Positions 46,347-58,230 of a stretch of DNA of 64,000 nt are shown piece by piece; the first letter of the stretch is position 1, and every line of letters begins with the position of its first letter. The notes under the pieces were generated by a model, which saw nothing but the letters and a program-made list of their open reading frames with translations, was not told the DNA's origin and made no database searches. Where the stretch lies: assembly GCA_030533445.1 (NCBI GenBank), contig CM060069.1, forward strand, positions 28,437,837 through 28,501,836. The letters run 5' to 3'. The DNA comes from Cyprinodon diabolis (lineage: Eukaryota > Chordata > Actinopteri > Cyprinodontiformes > Cyprinodontidae). The translations under genes and the position numbers were made by a program.

Positions 46347-49300
46347 CATAAAACCATCTCTCCCACAACACACATAGGGGAGGGGACTCTACTTTTAAAA
46401 CTGAGCCTACCCACAATGCACCAGGCTCCTTTATCCAGGCAGTGAAAGGATGAGGCCACGATGAATGACAAAAGGAAAGAACTGGGATCTAGGCTGTGTC
46501 TGACTTGGAAGCCCGGGAGGTGGTGGGAGGGGAGGTGTGTTTCTCAAACTCCTTCTATGAACATACTCCATTAAGGAGGAAGAAACTCATCCATACACAT
46601 GATCCTTTTTTTTTTTTTTTCTTTTTAGTTTAATGATTTCTTTACTTGCTTGTACACAAACGTACAAAAATAATACAGCACTCCATCTCAATGTGACGTC
46701 ACGTCACCATCATCACAGTGTTACAAATGTTCAAAAAGAAAAGAAAATACATAAAAAACAAAAAAACAAAACAGACAAGACGGAACATCTGCATCACTCA
46801 TTAAAGATTCATCTGTTTCCTCTTGCTTGAAATGAAGCAAAGACCAGAAACACAAGCTGACTGACCCCAAAAGAAAATTCTGCACTTACTTTCTTTCTCT
46901 CTTCCTTTTTTTTTTAAACATTTTTTCTTCTCCTATTTTTCTAGAAAAAAAATATCATCTCACTCCTGTACACCAGTCCGACAGCTGGCTCTGCTGGTCA
47001 TAAATGTTATGACTCGGTGAGCCGAATAACCACACAAGCGTGCAATTTTTAACCACGTTACAATGATCTTACCATCAAATGTATTATTCCCCCTTTTAAA
47101 ACGACACAACAGGAAGACAGCACTTCAGAAAAGAAAGTGCCCCGAGATATCATCATCATCAGCACGATATATATATCCATATGTATATATACATACACCC
47201 AATCACAGAGATACACACATCTTTGTTGAAAAACATGTTTTTTTCCACAAAGTAAAACATACATTAGGACATTATCACCTGGAGCGTATACATATACAAT
47301 AGTATTTTGTTGTTTTTGTGTGTTTTTTTTTCTATTCAGAAAAAAAAATTAAATGTTGACATATAAAAGTCAACTTTTTAACGACAGTCATCAGTGCAAT
47401 ATTTTTTTTTCTCAAAAAAAAAAAAAGAAAGATCAAGTTTAACACAAGCGATGCATATTTTTATTTGTTGCCTGATGCGTATCTATACCTTAACTTAGTG
47501 GAGCTATATTATAGGATTCCGGATGTTTATTTGTTTGTTTTTCCTGGGAAGTTCTCAGGCTGGCTTGATAACTGTTTTAAACCCGGTCACACGGGTCCCC
47601 ATGAGAAGCAAACACAGTGTCAAAATAAAAGACACTTTTTTAAAAGCTTCTCATGAATTGGACCAGTATTGCTGTGAAGCAGTAGGCTTTCAAAAAATAT
47701 CATAATTAAGAAAAGACATAAAACAAGCAGCATTGTTAAAAACAAATAGTTAGGGTGTCATGACTTTCAAAATGTAGCAGGCAAGCTTACAAAACCCAAT
47801 TTTCCTGTTTTATCTGTTGTGTGACATCCTGCAATAGTCATGTGTTGTTATTTATCCATAAAGTCTTCATTGTCCATCAGTAAAAAGGATCCTGCTCAGT
47901 AGTAGAAAATATCCCAAAGCCTTCTGAAGTTACCCCCTTTGAACACTAGGGGCGCGCAAGGCTCTGTTTTTTTTGTGCAATAAAACTCCCTGCATTTATA
48001 AGTCATGCTATACAATGAAAAAATAATCATAAAACAGGCTGATAAGGACAGAGAGAGGACAGAGAGGGAGTGAGAGGAGTTTAGATGGGAAGCATGCTTT
48101 TGTCAGCACTGGTTTGGTTGTAGTGTAACATAACTGTTCTGACTGAGGAATGCATTGCATCTTCTGCACCGAAGTCCATCTTCTCTGTTAAAGTTACATA
48201 GCAGACAGATACTGGCATGATTGGTGGGGACAAACTGGGAGAAGGAAGAACAGCTTGAGAACACTTTACAGTCGAGGTAGCTGGGAAAAGGGCAACCAAA
48301 TGGGAAAAAAAGTCAGCATAACTAAAAGTCCTTTTGAGGGTCAACAGGCTAAAGCTGTGTCGGTTATCTAAAGAGGGGGTTGCAGGTTTGGGTTCAAACA
48401 AAAAAAGAAGAGTCTGAAGCAGCTTGAGTCACCTACTATACTCTGACTCTACAGATGTTTTTCTTTTAAAAGTAGAACCACAACATATTCAAAAATGCAT
48501 CTTCTCAATGTACCTTCATAAATATAAAAAAAACAACAATAAAACCAGCCTGCTTTCACAGTGATGACTAGGGGTTAACAGAATACTGAAAGGAGATTAT
48601 AAAGTGAAATCCAAATGTTCCTTTTTTTTTTTTAAAACAACATATAAAGCGAAAGCAGCGGTTCTTAATACGATGACCACCAGGGTGGAGTGGTCGCACT
48701 GGCCTGAAAGGTTGGCACACCAGCAATGGCAAGATGTGTGTTTGCAGAGCCCATTCAGCAACTGTCAAAAAGGTAAAGCTATTGTGTACAGTACTTCACA
48801 ACAATGATGTAGTCACTTGTTACACATGGTTCCTACGCTGTATGGAAAATGAAATCAATTCTCAAAAAATATATATCATATTTGCATGTCCAGACTTTAT
48901 TCACTGTCCCATTGTCTAAACAATGCATTCATCCATGTTTGCAGTCTGGGATTTTTGCAGGTTTCCTTTTCCAAAGCCTAAAATAAAATGTCTTAAAAAT
49001 GTAGATTATAAACTTTGCAATGAGAATTGATTGATTTATGTCCAGAAGAGTGTGTAATTTGGACTTAAAAAATGAATCGGAACCCATATTTTATAAAAAC
49101 ACAGATGTAACTAAAATGATTTTCATTCTGAGTTAAACTGACTTAAGGGGAAAAAAGAGAGACCTCAGGAAACCAGCAAAAAGGCTTCTCCTCTCGTTCG
49201 CGTGTCTTCCCTTTCAGATATTCCAGCATGCAGCCGAGCAGCATCAAGTGCCGTGTTTCACATAAAAATAACTTAACCAAAAAAATTTTAAAAAATGAAA

Positions 49301-50297
49301 TTGGGTTTATACAATGAAGAGCAACAGGTCAAATCTGTGCTCCTGCAAAGAGAAAATTCTCTTTGAATTAAAAATCTGGGCCATCTGCACTCCGCAGTCC
49401 ATACATAAACACACACTGTGGCAGCTTCTTCTATAATGATCTTGTATGAACATTCAAGACGAAAACTTTAAGTACCAACAAACTCACTGGAGTGAGGTGC
49501 TTTTTTTAAGAGCGCCGTGTGATTGTAAGTCAGAACCAGCCCGAGGCATAGGCAAACTAGAACACTGCTTAAGACCCCAAAACAATCAGGGGGCCCATCT
49601 TCCACATAGAACGTAGAGCTTAAAATGTTAGATTTATTTACAGAAATTTGTATACTTTTAAAGCTTATTAGATGCTCTCGAGAAAGTAAATTTCATAGAT
49701 TTGAAATCGTCAGAGAATCAAGTTTTCTTTTTTAAAGGACATGTACTAGATGTACATGTCTGTAGTTTGGTGTTTACTGCGTGAATTGGTTTAATATTAT
49801 CTGCTTGATGTTTTATGGTGGATAAGTCTTTAAAATTTTCTTGAAATCACACATTTTTTCCTGCAGTTACATATACAACTAAAAAGTTGTTACTGTTATT
49901 CCACAAAGTACCAAAAGGCAGCCTGGAATATTTTAAGCTCTTAGTGCTTGAAAACATTTTCTTGGACTTCACCTCTATTTAAATTTGCATTGAATTTAGC
50001 TCTAAAAGCATCATAGGATGTCTGACATGTTAGTTTTTAAATCATTACAGAAGTGGAAGAAATGTGGCCCCCAAATCAAATTCTGCTAAAGGCTTCTTAG
50101 AGCCTCGGGCGGCTCTGGTGCGCACCGATGGTTCTGCTTGATTTACAGTGATGGGAGATTAAATCATACATTTTGGCACAACTATGTAAATAATGGCAGC
50201 GGTTATTTATTTCTTCGTGCGTTGCAGTTTAAGATTAAATTTGTTGCTGATTTTGTTTTATTAAAATGTTCTATTTTTACCTGACAGCAAAGACAGA
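46345..50297 (-). other. Downstream flank and likely 3' UTR of nrarp
   Basis: No coding exon recognised in about 4 kb. On the minus strand several AATAAA hexamers could end nrarp mRNA (plus-strand TTTATT at 47460-47465, 48896-48901 and about 50204-50209). An ATTAAA followed by an A-rich run on the minus strand sits at 46606-46636. Which end is used cannot be decided here. Confidence 0.35.
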
Positions 50298-50636
50298 TCA
50301 CCGGGCCCCAGAGGAATACTTGGCCTTGGTGATGAGGTATAGCACAATGTCCTGGTGGCCCCCGAAGGCGGCAATATGTAAAGCGCTCCACCCTTCCCTG
50401 TTAGCCAGTCGGATGTCTGCGCCAAACTTCACCAGCAGCTTCACCAGCTCCAGGTTACCGTCGATCACAGACTGGTGGAGCGCTGTCTGTCCCTCTGGCC
50501 CGAAGGAATTGACGTTGAACTCGCAGTTTGTCATGTTCTGCAAAAGGGAGTGCAGCTCCTTGGTGTTGCCCTTCTTCACAGCCTCCTGGAAGACCCTCTG
50601 CGGCGCGGAGCAAGTCGAGACATCCGCCTGGCTCAT
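50298..50636 (-). CDS. nrarp: Notch-regulated ankyrin repeat-containing protein
   Basis: A single-exon gene of 112 residues (human 114). It starts MSQADVSTCSAPQRVFQEAV, followed by NMTNCEFNVNSFGPEGQTAL, then two ankyrin repeats at about residues 48-77 and 81-110, with the repeat signatures GQTALHQSVIDGNLELVKLL and GWSALHIAAFGGHQDIVLYL. The ending is AKYSSGAR. NRARP is induced by Notch, binds the Notch intracellular domain-CSL complex and lowers its stability, giving negative feedback; it also influences Wnt signalling through LEF1. The near-identity over the ankyrin core makes the call secure. The open frame extends 32 codons further 5', but its first codon is GTG; ATG at 50634-50636 is the conserved start. 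Fish carry two paralogs and the sequence looks nearer nrarpa, though this was not tested. Confidence 0.98.
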   Translation of the reverse strand: MSQADVSTCSAPQRVFQEAVKKGNTKELHSLLQNMTNCEFNVNSFGPEGQTALHQSVIDGNLELVKLLVKFGADIRLANREGWSALHIAAFGGHQDIVLYLITKAKYSSGAR

Positions 50637-51480
50637 GTTTGCAGCTCGCTGGAGAGTGAGGGGAGGGACGAGAAATAATCCTGTCTCGGCTATAAAGCTG
50701 TGTCGAGCGTCTCTGGTCTGATACAGTGCCACAGTTATGCTGGATTTTACCCAGTTTTAAGGCACTTTAACGGTGAACGATCACTGGATATATCCCAAAA
50801 AGGACAAAAGGGAAAATGGCACACTTGGTGTGCAAAAATGTGCAGAGAATATCCCCCTAAAATATAAAAGTGTCTAAAAGCGCTCCAGGGGTGTGTGGAT
50901 GTAGTTTTCCTTCTCTAGTAGCAGCAGCAGGTAATCTGCACAAGGAGATGAAGAAAAGACACCTCCGATTTCACTGCGGAGACTGGCAGGATGACCACAT
51001 TCACCAAAGTGCAGCCTTCTGGTTGCTGGATCCCTTCCTTCAGCGGTCCAACCAGCTTCCTGGCTATATGTCGCTGCTCATGTGGCCATGCAGATGTCTG
51101 AGAGAGAGAGAAATATAATAATCAAAGAATAATCACGAAAGATGTCCGCACGAATCCAAATTCCTTACACACATTCCGCCACATCCAAGAGTGACACGGA
51201 GCAGTAGTGGAACGGAGAGCTCCGTGCGCCACGGCTTTACGCACGGATCCCCCCAAGCTTGCGTCCATCAGCCAAAACCGCGATCCGCTTACTTACCTGC
51301 GACGGATGGACGGGTCCGTGTCCTGGCGACAGATAAACCACTTTGTGGCCCCGGGATGCGTGCGTTCCTCCTGGCGGTCCGTGTGAGTCTCTGAACTGCG
51401 CCGTGCTCCGGGCGAATATTTTTACGCGTCCTTTATTTGCATGACAATGCCTTCCCAAAGAATTAACAGTGGAGGAATGG
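50637..51480 (-). promoter_or_regulatory. nrarp 5' UTR and proximal promoter, GC/CpG-rich
   Basis: CpG dinucleotides are frequent from about 51150 to 51430, unlike the AT-rich surroundings. On the minus strand an octamer ATGCAAAT (plus ATTTGCAT, 51435-51442) overlaps a TATA-like AAATAAAGG, and a TTTGGGAAGG string carrying the TGGGAA core of CSL sites lies 10-20 bases upstream of it. A transcription start near 51400 would give a 5' UTR of about 770 bases. This start is inferred. Confidence 0.5.
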
Positions 51481-53500
51481 GCGGAGTAGCGCGGACGGTA
51501 TAGGCTGCCGGTTGGGTTGAAGGGAGGGATCAGAGCCTTGCCTCTCTGTCTTTGGTTTGGGGGGGCGTGGTGTTGTAGAGAGAGAGAGAGTAGTTGGTGG
51601 TGGAGGGGGATTGGGGGTACAACTAATGTTGCTGCAGAAATATTAAAGCACTGGCAACAATTTCTGTAACCGTTATTGTTCAGCTCTGTATCTGATCTAC
51701 TGCAAGTGAAGAGGATTAAAAGAAGGGTCCATAAGAACTGTTGAGGTTTTATAGGTAGCTATTATTCTGTCCCTAAACTGACTATAATTGTTGGGGGCCC
51801 ACAACTTTGTTTACCACAGCTCAGCTGATTTCTCCTTTTCTCATCCATGCTGTACGATAAACCGAAGTAAAACTACTGCTGGCTACATTCAAAATATAAA
51901 ATAGATGTTAGGAATAGCATTTAATCAATGTGAGGCCTTATTTTAGCAATAGCATTAATACACAGTGGTCATATTTATGTGTTATTTTCATTTTGACACA
52001 TAGACTAAATATATACAATATATTCTTAACCTATAAGTAGCTTTAAATTTATATTCACACCAAATGTCATTTGTTTTGGCTGTTTTAATTTCACCAAACA
52101 ATATAGGTACACCTTTATATAAATAATCCTTTTACGCAAAGGACAATTCCACCTGGAGTTCAGCAACACATTTTTTTTTATCTCACCGTTCAAAACTCTG
52201 GCTCATCTGCCCCTTTATGAAGCTCTATTAAAAGGTCTCTTTACATTGTGTAAAAAATGTCTAATGTATCATAACTATTAGTGTTTTAGACTCTGCTTCC
52301 CCACAGTATGATTTTGCCACCACCTTGCTTTACCCTGGGATGGTGTGCTTAAATTAAACATTTTATTGGACAAGGAGCTCAACTCAATACAGCAATGGCT
52401 GCAACAACTGTGACTTTATTGTTGCCACTTTATCAATTAAGCCAGATTTATGGAGATTATAACTATTTATGTGCTAGACTGTGACCCCTGCAGCTCCCCC
52501 AGAGTTACCATGTGCATCTTGGTTCCATCCTTTCCTGACAGTTAAGGTGAAAATCTGTAAGGCTAGTTTCATTTTGACATCCTTAGCTGAACTGTGAAAC
52601 TTATGATATTGTTTTATAAGAAGAACTAGCTTTAAACTTCTCTGTAACTTACCCATGACCGAATGCCTTTGATCATTGTCATTCTGCATGTTGAGTAATG
52701 TTCCCCAACAATCTTCTGAGGCCTAAACAAACTACCTGGATTTACTACTACACGGAAAAAATGATGTAGAAATAAGTCAACATTTCTTAAAGTTAGTGTA
52801 TTTACCTTTAATTTTAGCAGGTGAATACCACGATTTGCCAATAGAATAAATATATTTACTCTTTAAAAAAGATAATTGCATGCACTTGAAATAAGACAAT
52901 GCAGTTAAAGTTAAAGTTTAAATGTAACTTCTCTTGTTCCATTGGCAAAGTGTCATACTTTATTCCTGAATTCAAGAAAAAATGCACTTATTTAAAGTAA
53001 AAATTTAATTATTTAGATTTTAGAAAATAAATTGCAGTGTAAATGTTGGATTTTCAGGTTTTATTTTAGGGTATCAGTCTTAAGAATATTTTTTTTCAAC
53101 CATGCATCTTTTTTCTTGCACTTACTAATAATGTTGGCATATAAATAAAACCCCAAATGAAACACATTGAAGTCTGTGAGTGTAATTATAGAAATAAGAG
53201 GGGTGGGAGGGGTACTGCATATCTCATGCTTGGTTCCAGGGGGTCCAAATGGCACAAAAGTTTGGACAAACCAGCCTGCCTGCTGTATGGGCAGAAATGA
53301 CCTCAGAACCAAAAGGTATAAATAGCAGTGAAATAAGTCCCAAACGGGCTTGGGCTCCCCGTGTAAAAACACCTCCGAGGAGGAGATTATAGGTGGCTGT
53401 TTAAATCATAAACGGCGGATATAGTCCAGTTGTTTTTAAAACGACTAGACTGTGGGACTTCAAATAACAAAAGCCCTGCGCTACTTCCTTTTTGCAAGTG
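51481..53500. other. Intergenic upstream of nrarp; possible MITE at 52749-53041
   Basis: No gene recognised. 52749-53041 begins CTACACGGAAAAAATG and ends AATTGCAGTGTAAATG, a weak inverted pair like the ends of some fish MITEs, with AATAGAATAAATATATTTAC inside. The ends do not match well enough for a firm call. Confidence 0.35.
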
Positions 53501-53553
53501 AAAAGAGGTGACGCTGTGCGCAGATTGACACGCCGCTCAGCTGCCCCCACCAC

Positions 53554-53596
53554 CGTGGGAACCGGGCGCCTGTGTGTGTCTTGGTGTGTGTGAGAA
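53554..53596 (+). promoter_or_regulatory. Two exact CSL/RBPJ consensus sites upstream of nrarp
   Basis: CGTGGGAA at 53554-53561 and TGTGAGAA at 53589-53596 both fit YGTGRGAA, in the same orientation, 27 bases apart. They lie about 2.2 kb upstream of the inferred nrarp start, in a locally CpG-rich patch (53500-53580). Direct Notch targets such as nrarp use CSL sites, but this 8-mer is expected several times by chance in 64 kb. Confidence 0.35.
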
Positions 53597-54120
53597 GAGA
53601 GAGAGAGAGAGGGAGAGAGAGGGGGGGTGTCGGTGGTGAAAGGCGCAAACACGGTGATACGCAGAGAAAGTCATAGAGAAGCAGTGAGAGAAACCGCTGA
53701 GAAGGAACATCTCAGCCTTAACTCAGACAGCTCCGTTTGGTGGAGTTTATCTCATCTGTGTAACACTTTCTGAGTACCTCTCTGTTGTAACGGTTTCACA
53801 CCTTCCTCTTTTTTCCCACACTCTGATCTCTACATATGGCGCACAATGTGATTCGGACGCGTCCCATGGATGGAGGATTTTCCACTAGCGTTCAAATTAA
53901 AAAGCTTTTAATTTCCTGTGATAACTTGTGGTTGTGAAGAAGGCTACCTACTATATTCCTTTTAATCCCCAGTAGTAACAAAATCTAAAATAAAGCACTT
54001 TATTTCTAACATTTGTATCTACTTCATATCAAAAGAGGGAGGAAAAAAAAAACATCACCAACACAAATTATTTCTTCTGGGACATTTCGGGCAAATGATA
54101 GCATGTAAAGGTTATTACGT

Positions 54121-54251
54121 TGATTGATTAATTGACTTTATTGATCTCACAGTGGAGACATTTACTCATTACATCAGTTTAAATAGTCAAAAAGAAGAAG
54201 AAGCTGCCAAAGTAAGAAAAGGTGCATGATGGTATATACAGTGAGTCCATA
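54121..54251. repeat. Old dispersed repeat, left part of the nested array
   Basis: Starts TTGACTTTATTGATCTCACA, typical of a dispersed fish repeat. It is cut at 54251 by the Tc1 element and appears to resume after 57109 with GGATTATTGTACAGGGTTATTGCACAG (about 57110-57235). Confidence 0.45.
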
Positions 54252-54616
54252 CAGTGGGGCAAAAAAGTATTTAGTCAGCCACCAATAGTGCAAGTTCTCC
54301 CACTTAAAAAGATGAGAGAGGCTGGTAATTTTCATCATAGATATACCTCAGCTATGAGAGACAAAATTAGAAAAAAAATCCAGAAAATCACATTGTCTGA
54401 TTTTTAAAGAATTTATTTGCAAAATATGGTGGAAAATAAGTATTTGGTCAGTTACAAACGAGCAAGATTTCTGGCTCTCACAGACCTGTAACTTCTTCTG
54501 TAAGAGGCTCCTCTGTCCTCCACTCGTTACCTTCATTAATGGCACCTGTTTGAACCCGTTATCAGTATAAAAGACACCTGTCCACAACCTCAAACAGTCA
54601 CACTCTAAACTCCACC

Positions 54617-55641
54617 ATGGCCAAAACTAGAGAGCTGTCAAAGGACACCTGAAACAAAATTTTAGACCTGCACCAGGCTGGGAAGTCTGAATCTGCAATA
54701 GGTAAACAGCTTGGTGTGAAGAAATCAACTGTGGGATCAATTATTAGAAAATGGAAAACATACAAGACCACTGATAATCTTCCTCGATCTGGGGCTCCAC
54801 GCAAGATCTCACCCCGTGGGGTCAAAATGATCACAAGAACGGTGAGTAAAAATCCCAGAACCACACGGGGGGACCTAGTGAATGACCTGCAGAGAGCTGG
54901 GACCAAAGTAACAAAGGCTACCATCAGTAACACACTACGCCGCCAGGGACTCAAATCCTGCAGTGCCAGACGTGTCCCCCTGCTTAAGCCAGTACATGTC
55001 AAGGCCCGTCTCAAGTTTGCTAGAGAGCATTTGGATGATCCAGACGATGACTGGGAGAATATCATATGGTCAGATGAAACCAAAATAGAAAATTTTTTGG
55101 TACAAACTCTACTCGTCGTGTTTGGAGGAGAGAGAATGCTGAGTTGCATCCAAAGAACACCATACCTACAGTGAAGCACGGGGGTGGAAACATCATGCTT
55201 TGGGACTGTTTTTCTGCTAAGGGAGCAGGACGACTGATCCGTGTGAAGGAAAGAATGAATAGGGCCATGTATCGTCAAATTTTGAGTGAAAACCTCTTTC
55301 CATCAGCAAGGGCATTGAAGATGAAACGTGGCTGGGTCTTTAAGCATGACAATGATCCCAAACACACCGCCCGGGTAACGAAGGAGTGGCTTCGTAAGAA
55401 GCATTTCAAGGTCCTGGAGTGGCCTAGCCAGTCTCCAGATCTCAACCTCATAGAAAATCTTTGGAGGGAGTTGAAAGTCCGAGTTGCCCAGCGACAGCCC
55501 CAGAACATCACTGCTCTAGAGGAGATCTGCATGGAGGAATGGGCCAAAATACCAGCAACAGTGTGTGAAAACCTCGTGAAGACTAACAGTAAACGTTTGA
55601 TCTCTGTCATTGCCAACAAAGGGTATATAACAAAGTATTGA
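54617..55641 (+). pseudogene. Tc1 transposase pseudogene, DD34E
   Basis: Begins MAKTRELSKDT, then TGA at codon 12 (54650-54652), where relatives have Arg. The frame after it continues in register ([38 protein letters not shown]) until a one-base insertion in a T run near 55094-55098 shifts the frame. The second frame resumes around [20 protein letters not shown] and ends at 55641 with ITKY. All three catalytic acids survive ([24 protein letters not shown]) with 34-residue spacing, so only the two breaks disable it. Confidence 0.92.
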
Positions 55642-55765
55642 GATGCACTTTTGTTATTGACCAAATACTTATTTTCCACCATATTTTGCAAATAAATTCT
55701 TTAAAAATCAGACAATGTGATTTTCTGGATTTTTTTTTCTCATTTTGTCTCTCATAGTTGAGGTA

Positions 55766-57013
55766 CACTATATTGCCAAAAGTATTTGCTCACCTGCCTT
55801 GACTCACATATGAGCTTAAGTGACATCCCGTTCCTAATCCATAGGGTTCAATATGACGTCGGTCCACCCTTTGCAGCTAGAACAGCTTCAACTCTTCTGG
55901 GAAGGCTGTCCACAAGGTTTAGGAGTGTGTTTATGGGAATTTTTGACCATTCTTCCAGAAGCGCATTTGTGAGGTCGCACACTGATGTTGGACGAGAAGG
56001 CCTGGCTCTCAGTCTCCGCTCTAATTCATCCCAAAGGTGTTCTATCGGGTTGAGGTCAGGACTCTGTGCAGGCCAGTCAAGTTCATCCACACCAGACTCT
56101 GTCATCCATGTCTTTATGGACCTTGCTTTGTGCACTGGTGCACAGTCATGTTGGAAGAGGAAGGGGCCAGCTCCAAACTGTTCCCACAAAGTTGGGAGCA
56201 TGGAATTGTCCAAAATGTCTTGGTATGCTGAAGCATTCAGAGTTCCTTTCACTGGAACTAAGGGGCCAAGCCCAGCTCCTGAAAAACAACCCCACACCAT
56301 AATCCCCCCTCCACCAAACTTTACACTTGGCACAATGCAGTCAGACAAGTACCGTTCTCCTGGCAACCGCCAAACCCAGACCCGTCCATCAGATTGCCAG
56401 ATGGAGAAGCGCGATTCGTCACTCCAGAGAACGCGTCTCCACTGCTCTAGAGTCCAGTGGCGGCGTGCTTTACACCACCGCATCCGACGCTTTGCATTGC
56501 ACTTGGTTATGTATGGCTTGGATGCAGCTGCTCGACCATGGAAACCCATTCCATGAAGCTCTCTGCGCACTGTTCTTGAGCTAATCTGAAGGCCACATGA
56601 AGTTTGGAGGTCTGTAGTGATTGACTCTGCAGAAAGTTGGCGACCTCTTCGCACTATGCGCTTCAGCATCCGCTGACCCCGCTCCGTCAGTTTACGTGGC
56701 CTACCACTTCGTGGCTGAGTTGCTGTCGTTCCCAAACACTTCCATTTTCTTATAATACAGCTGACAGTTGACTGTGGAATATTTAGGAGCGAGGAAATTT
56801 CACGACTGGATTTGTTGCACAGGTGGCATCCTATCACAGTTCCACGCTGGAATTCACTGAGCTCCTGAGAGCGACCCATTCTTTCACAAATGTTTGTAAA
56901 AACAGTCTGCATGCCTAGGTGCTTGAATTTATACACCTGTGGCCATGGAAGTGATTGGAACACCTGATTCCAATAATTTGGATGGGTGAGCAAATACTTT
57001 TGGCAATATAGTG
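55766..57013 (-). mobile_element. Complete Tc1 element, DD34E, copy B, nested in another Tc1
   Basis: 1248 bp with the same perfect 29-bp ends as copy A (28563-29810) and TA on both sides (55764-55765 and 57014-57015). It has landed at a TA inside the 3' terminal inverted repeat of the outer element. The outer element's 5' repeat shows the uninterrupted target (GAGGTATATCTATG in complement), which confirms the insertion point. Confidence 0.97.
55848..56879 (-). CDS. Tc1 transposase, DD34E, intact (copy B)
   Basis: 343 residues with the same translation as copy A (28645-29676) throughout, including [15 protein letters not shown] and [13 protein letters not shown]. The start [11 protein letters not shown] was chosen as in copy A. 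The open frame extends further upstream, through the inner element's end into the outer element's terminal repeat (to 57071), but that extension differs between the copies and is not part of the gene. Confidence 0.95.
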   Translation of the reverse strand: MGRSQELSEFQRGTVIGCHLCNKSSREISSLLNIPQSTVSCIIRKWKCLGTTATQPRSGRPRKLTERGQRMLKRIVRRGRQLSAESITTDLQTSCGLQISSRTVRRELHGMGFHGRAAASKPYITKCNAKRRMRWCKARRHWTLEQWRRVLWSDESRFSIWQSDGRVWVWRLPGERYLSDCIVPSVKFGGGGIMVWGCFSGAGLGPLVPVKGTLNASAYQDILDNSMLPTLWEQFGAGPFLFQHDCAPVHKARSIKTWMTESGVDELDWPAQSPDLNPIEHLWDELERRLRARPSRPTSVCDLTNALLEEWSKIPINTLLNLVDSLPRRVEAVLAAKGGPTSY

Positions 57014-57109
57014 TATATCTATGATGAAAATTACCGGCCTCTCTCATCTTTTTAAGTGGGAGAACTTGCACTATTGGTGGCTGACTAAATACTTTTTTGC
57101 CCCACTGTA

Positions 57110-57235
57110 TATAGATAGATGGATAGATAGATATGACAGCTGAAGTCGATTTTTTTTAGCAGGATTATTGTACAGGGTTATTGCACAGGGTATTAAATAG
57201 TAATTGCACATTATACATTGAGTAAGCATGACTAA
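57110..57235. repeat. Old dispersed repeat, right part of the nested array
   Basis: A short GATA-type run is followed by TTATTGCACAGGGTATTAAA and AGTAATTGCACATTATACAT, as in the body of a dispersed fish repeat. It fits as the continuation of the fragment at 54121-54251. Confidence 0.45.
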
Positions 57236-57596
57236 GGATTTCTTTGACAATATCCAAACCATGTGTGTATGCAGATTTTGCTGCTGCTTGATGGGGACCA
57301 AGCTGACATGTAAAAATGGGCTTTAAGTTAGGATACCCCTGAGTTTACAAAGTATAACCCCTATCAACAAAATATATATTTGGTAGGTTTCTAAATTATA
57401 TACAATTATGCTTAAATTAAGAAACATATTTGGGACCCTTATGGCAGATACTCGTCAACCATAATGTTTTGTTTGTTTTTCACAGAGGTAATTTCTATAA
57501 TTGGTTGACAAATCCTTATAAATCCAATTTCTGATATATATCTCTATAATTCATATGGGCCCCAGTAGGATTTTTGCTGCAGCTGATGGGGACTGA

Positions 57597-58227
57597 GGCC
57601 CCGTCCACACGAAGCCGAACCCTGGCCTAAACGCACAAATTTTTCACCAAACCAGCCTCTCATCCATACGAAGCCGGCGTTTCGGGGGTCTGTAAACGAT
57701 CCTTTTTTTATTCAGCCTTCAGAGTGGGAAGATTTTGAAACGCCGTTTTCGCGTTTCCATCTTTAAGCTCTAACCGCATTTTTTTTTACACGCATGCGTC
57801 ATAGCGTCGCCTCTAAACACGCATGCGCGACACAGTATCACAACAACAATGGCGCCGTACTGTGTTGAATGGTTGCGGCTAATGCTACTCACCCTGCTGT
57901 TGTCTTACAACAGAATCTTCTTCTTCTGGAATATCTCCAGGAAGAACAGAGCAATATCGACGACATAGTTCAGCACCTGAATTTGACTGAACCACGAAAA
58001 TGGACCCGCAGGGCAACCATGTATAAATATTAGTGCGCAAGCCCAACATTTCGTCACCTATTTTTGTTTTGGCACCACAGCGCCACTTACAGGCCTTGCA
58101 TACATTTTGCAGCGTTTTCATGCATTCGTGTGGACGATCACATTTATTTTACGTCTCCGTCCTTACGACAAACGTTCTGGAAAATATTAGCGTTTCGTGT
58201 TCGTTTTGTCTTCGTGTGGACGGGGCC
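57597..58227. mobile_element. MITE with GGCCCCGTCCACACGAAG ends
   Basis: 631 bp with 18-bp perfect terminal inverted repeats (GGCCCCGTCCACACGAAG and its complement) and a TGA on each side (57594-57596 and 58228-58230). Three-base duplications suggest the PIF/Harbinger group, although TGA is not its usual TWA. It is more CpG-rich than the flanks. No transposase was found. Confidence 0.7.
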
Positions 58228-58230
58228 TGA

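Larger units (their letters stand above)
54252..57107 (+). mobile_element. Decayed Tc1-like element (outer element of a nest)
   Basis: Ends CAGTGGGGCAAAAAAGTATT and the inverted match at 57088-57107, flanked by TA (54250-54251 and 57108-57109). Terminal inverted repeats are long, about 200 bp. Removing the 1248-bp insert and its duplicated TA leaves about 1606 bp, the usual size. Its transposase is broken. Confidence 0.9.

Noticed and set aside
46147..46471. Thr-His and Cys-Val repeat frames on both strands
   Set aside because: Pure translations of the TG microsatellite.
50637..50732. Upstream in-frame extension of nrarp by 32 residues
   Set aside because: The extension begins with GTG, not ATG, and the family start MSQA is present downstream.
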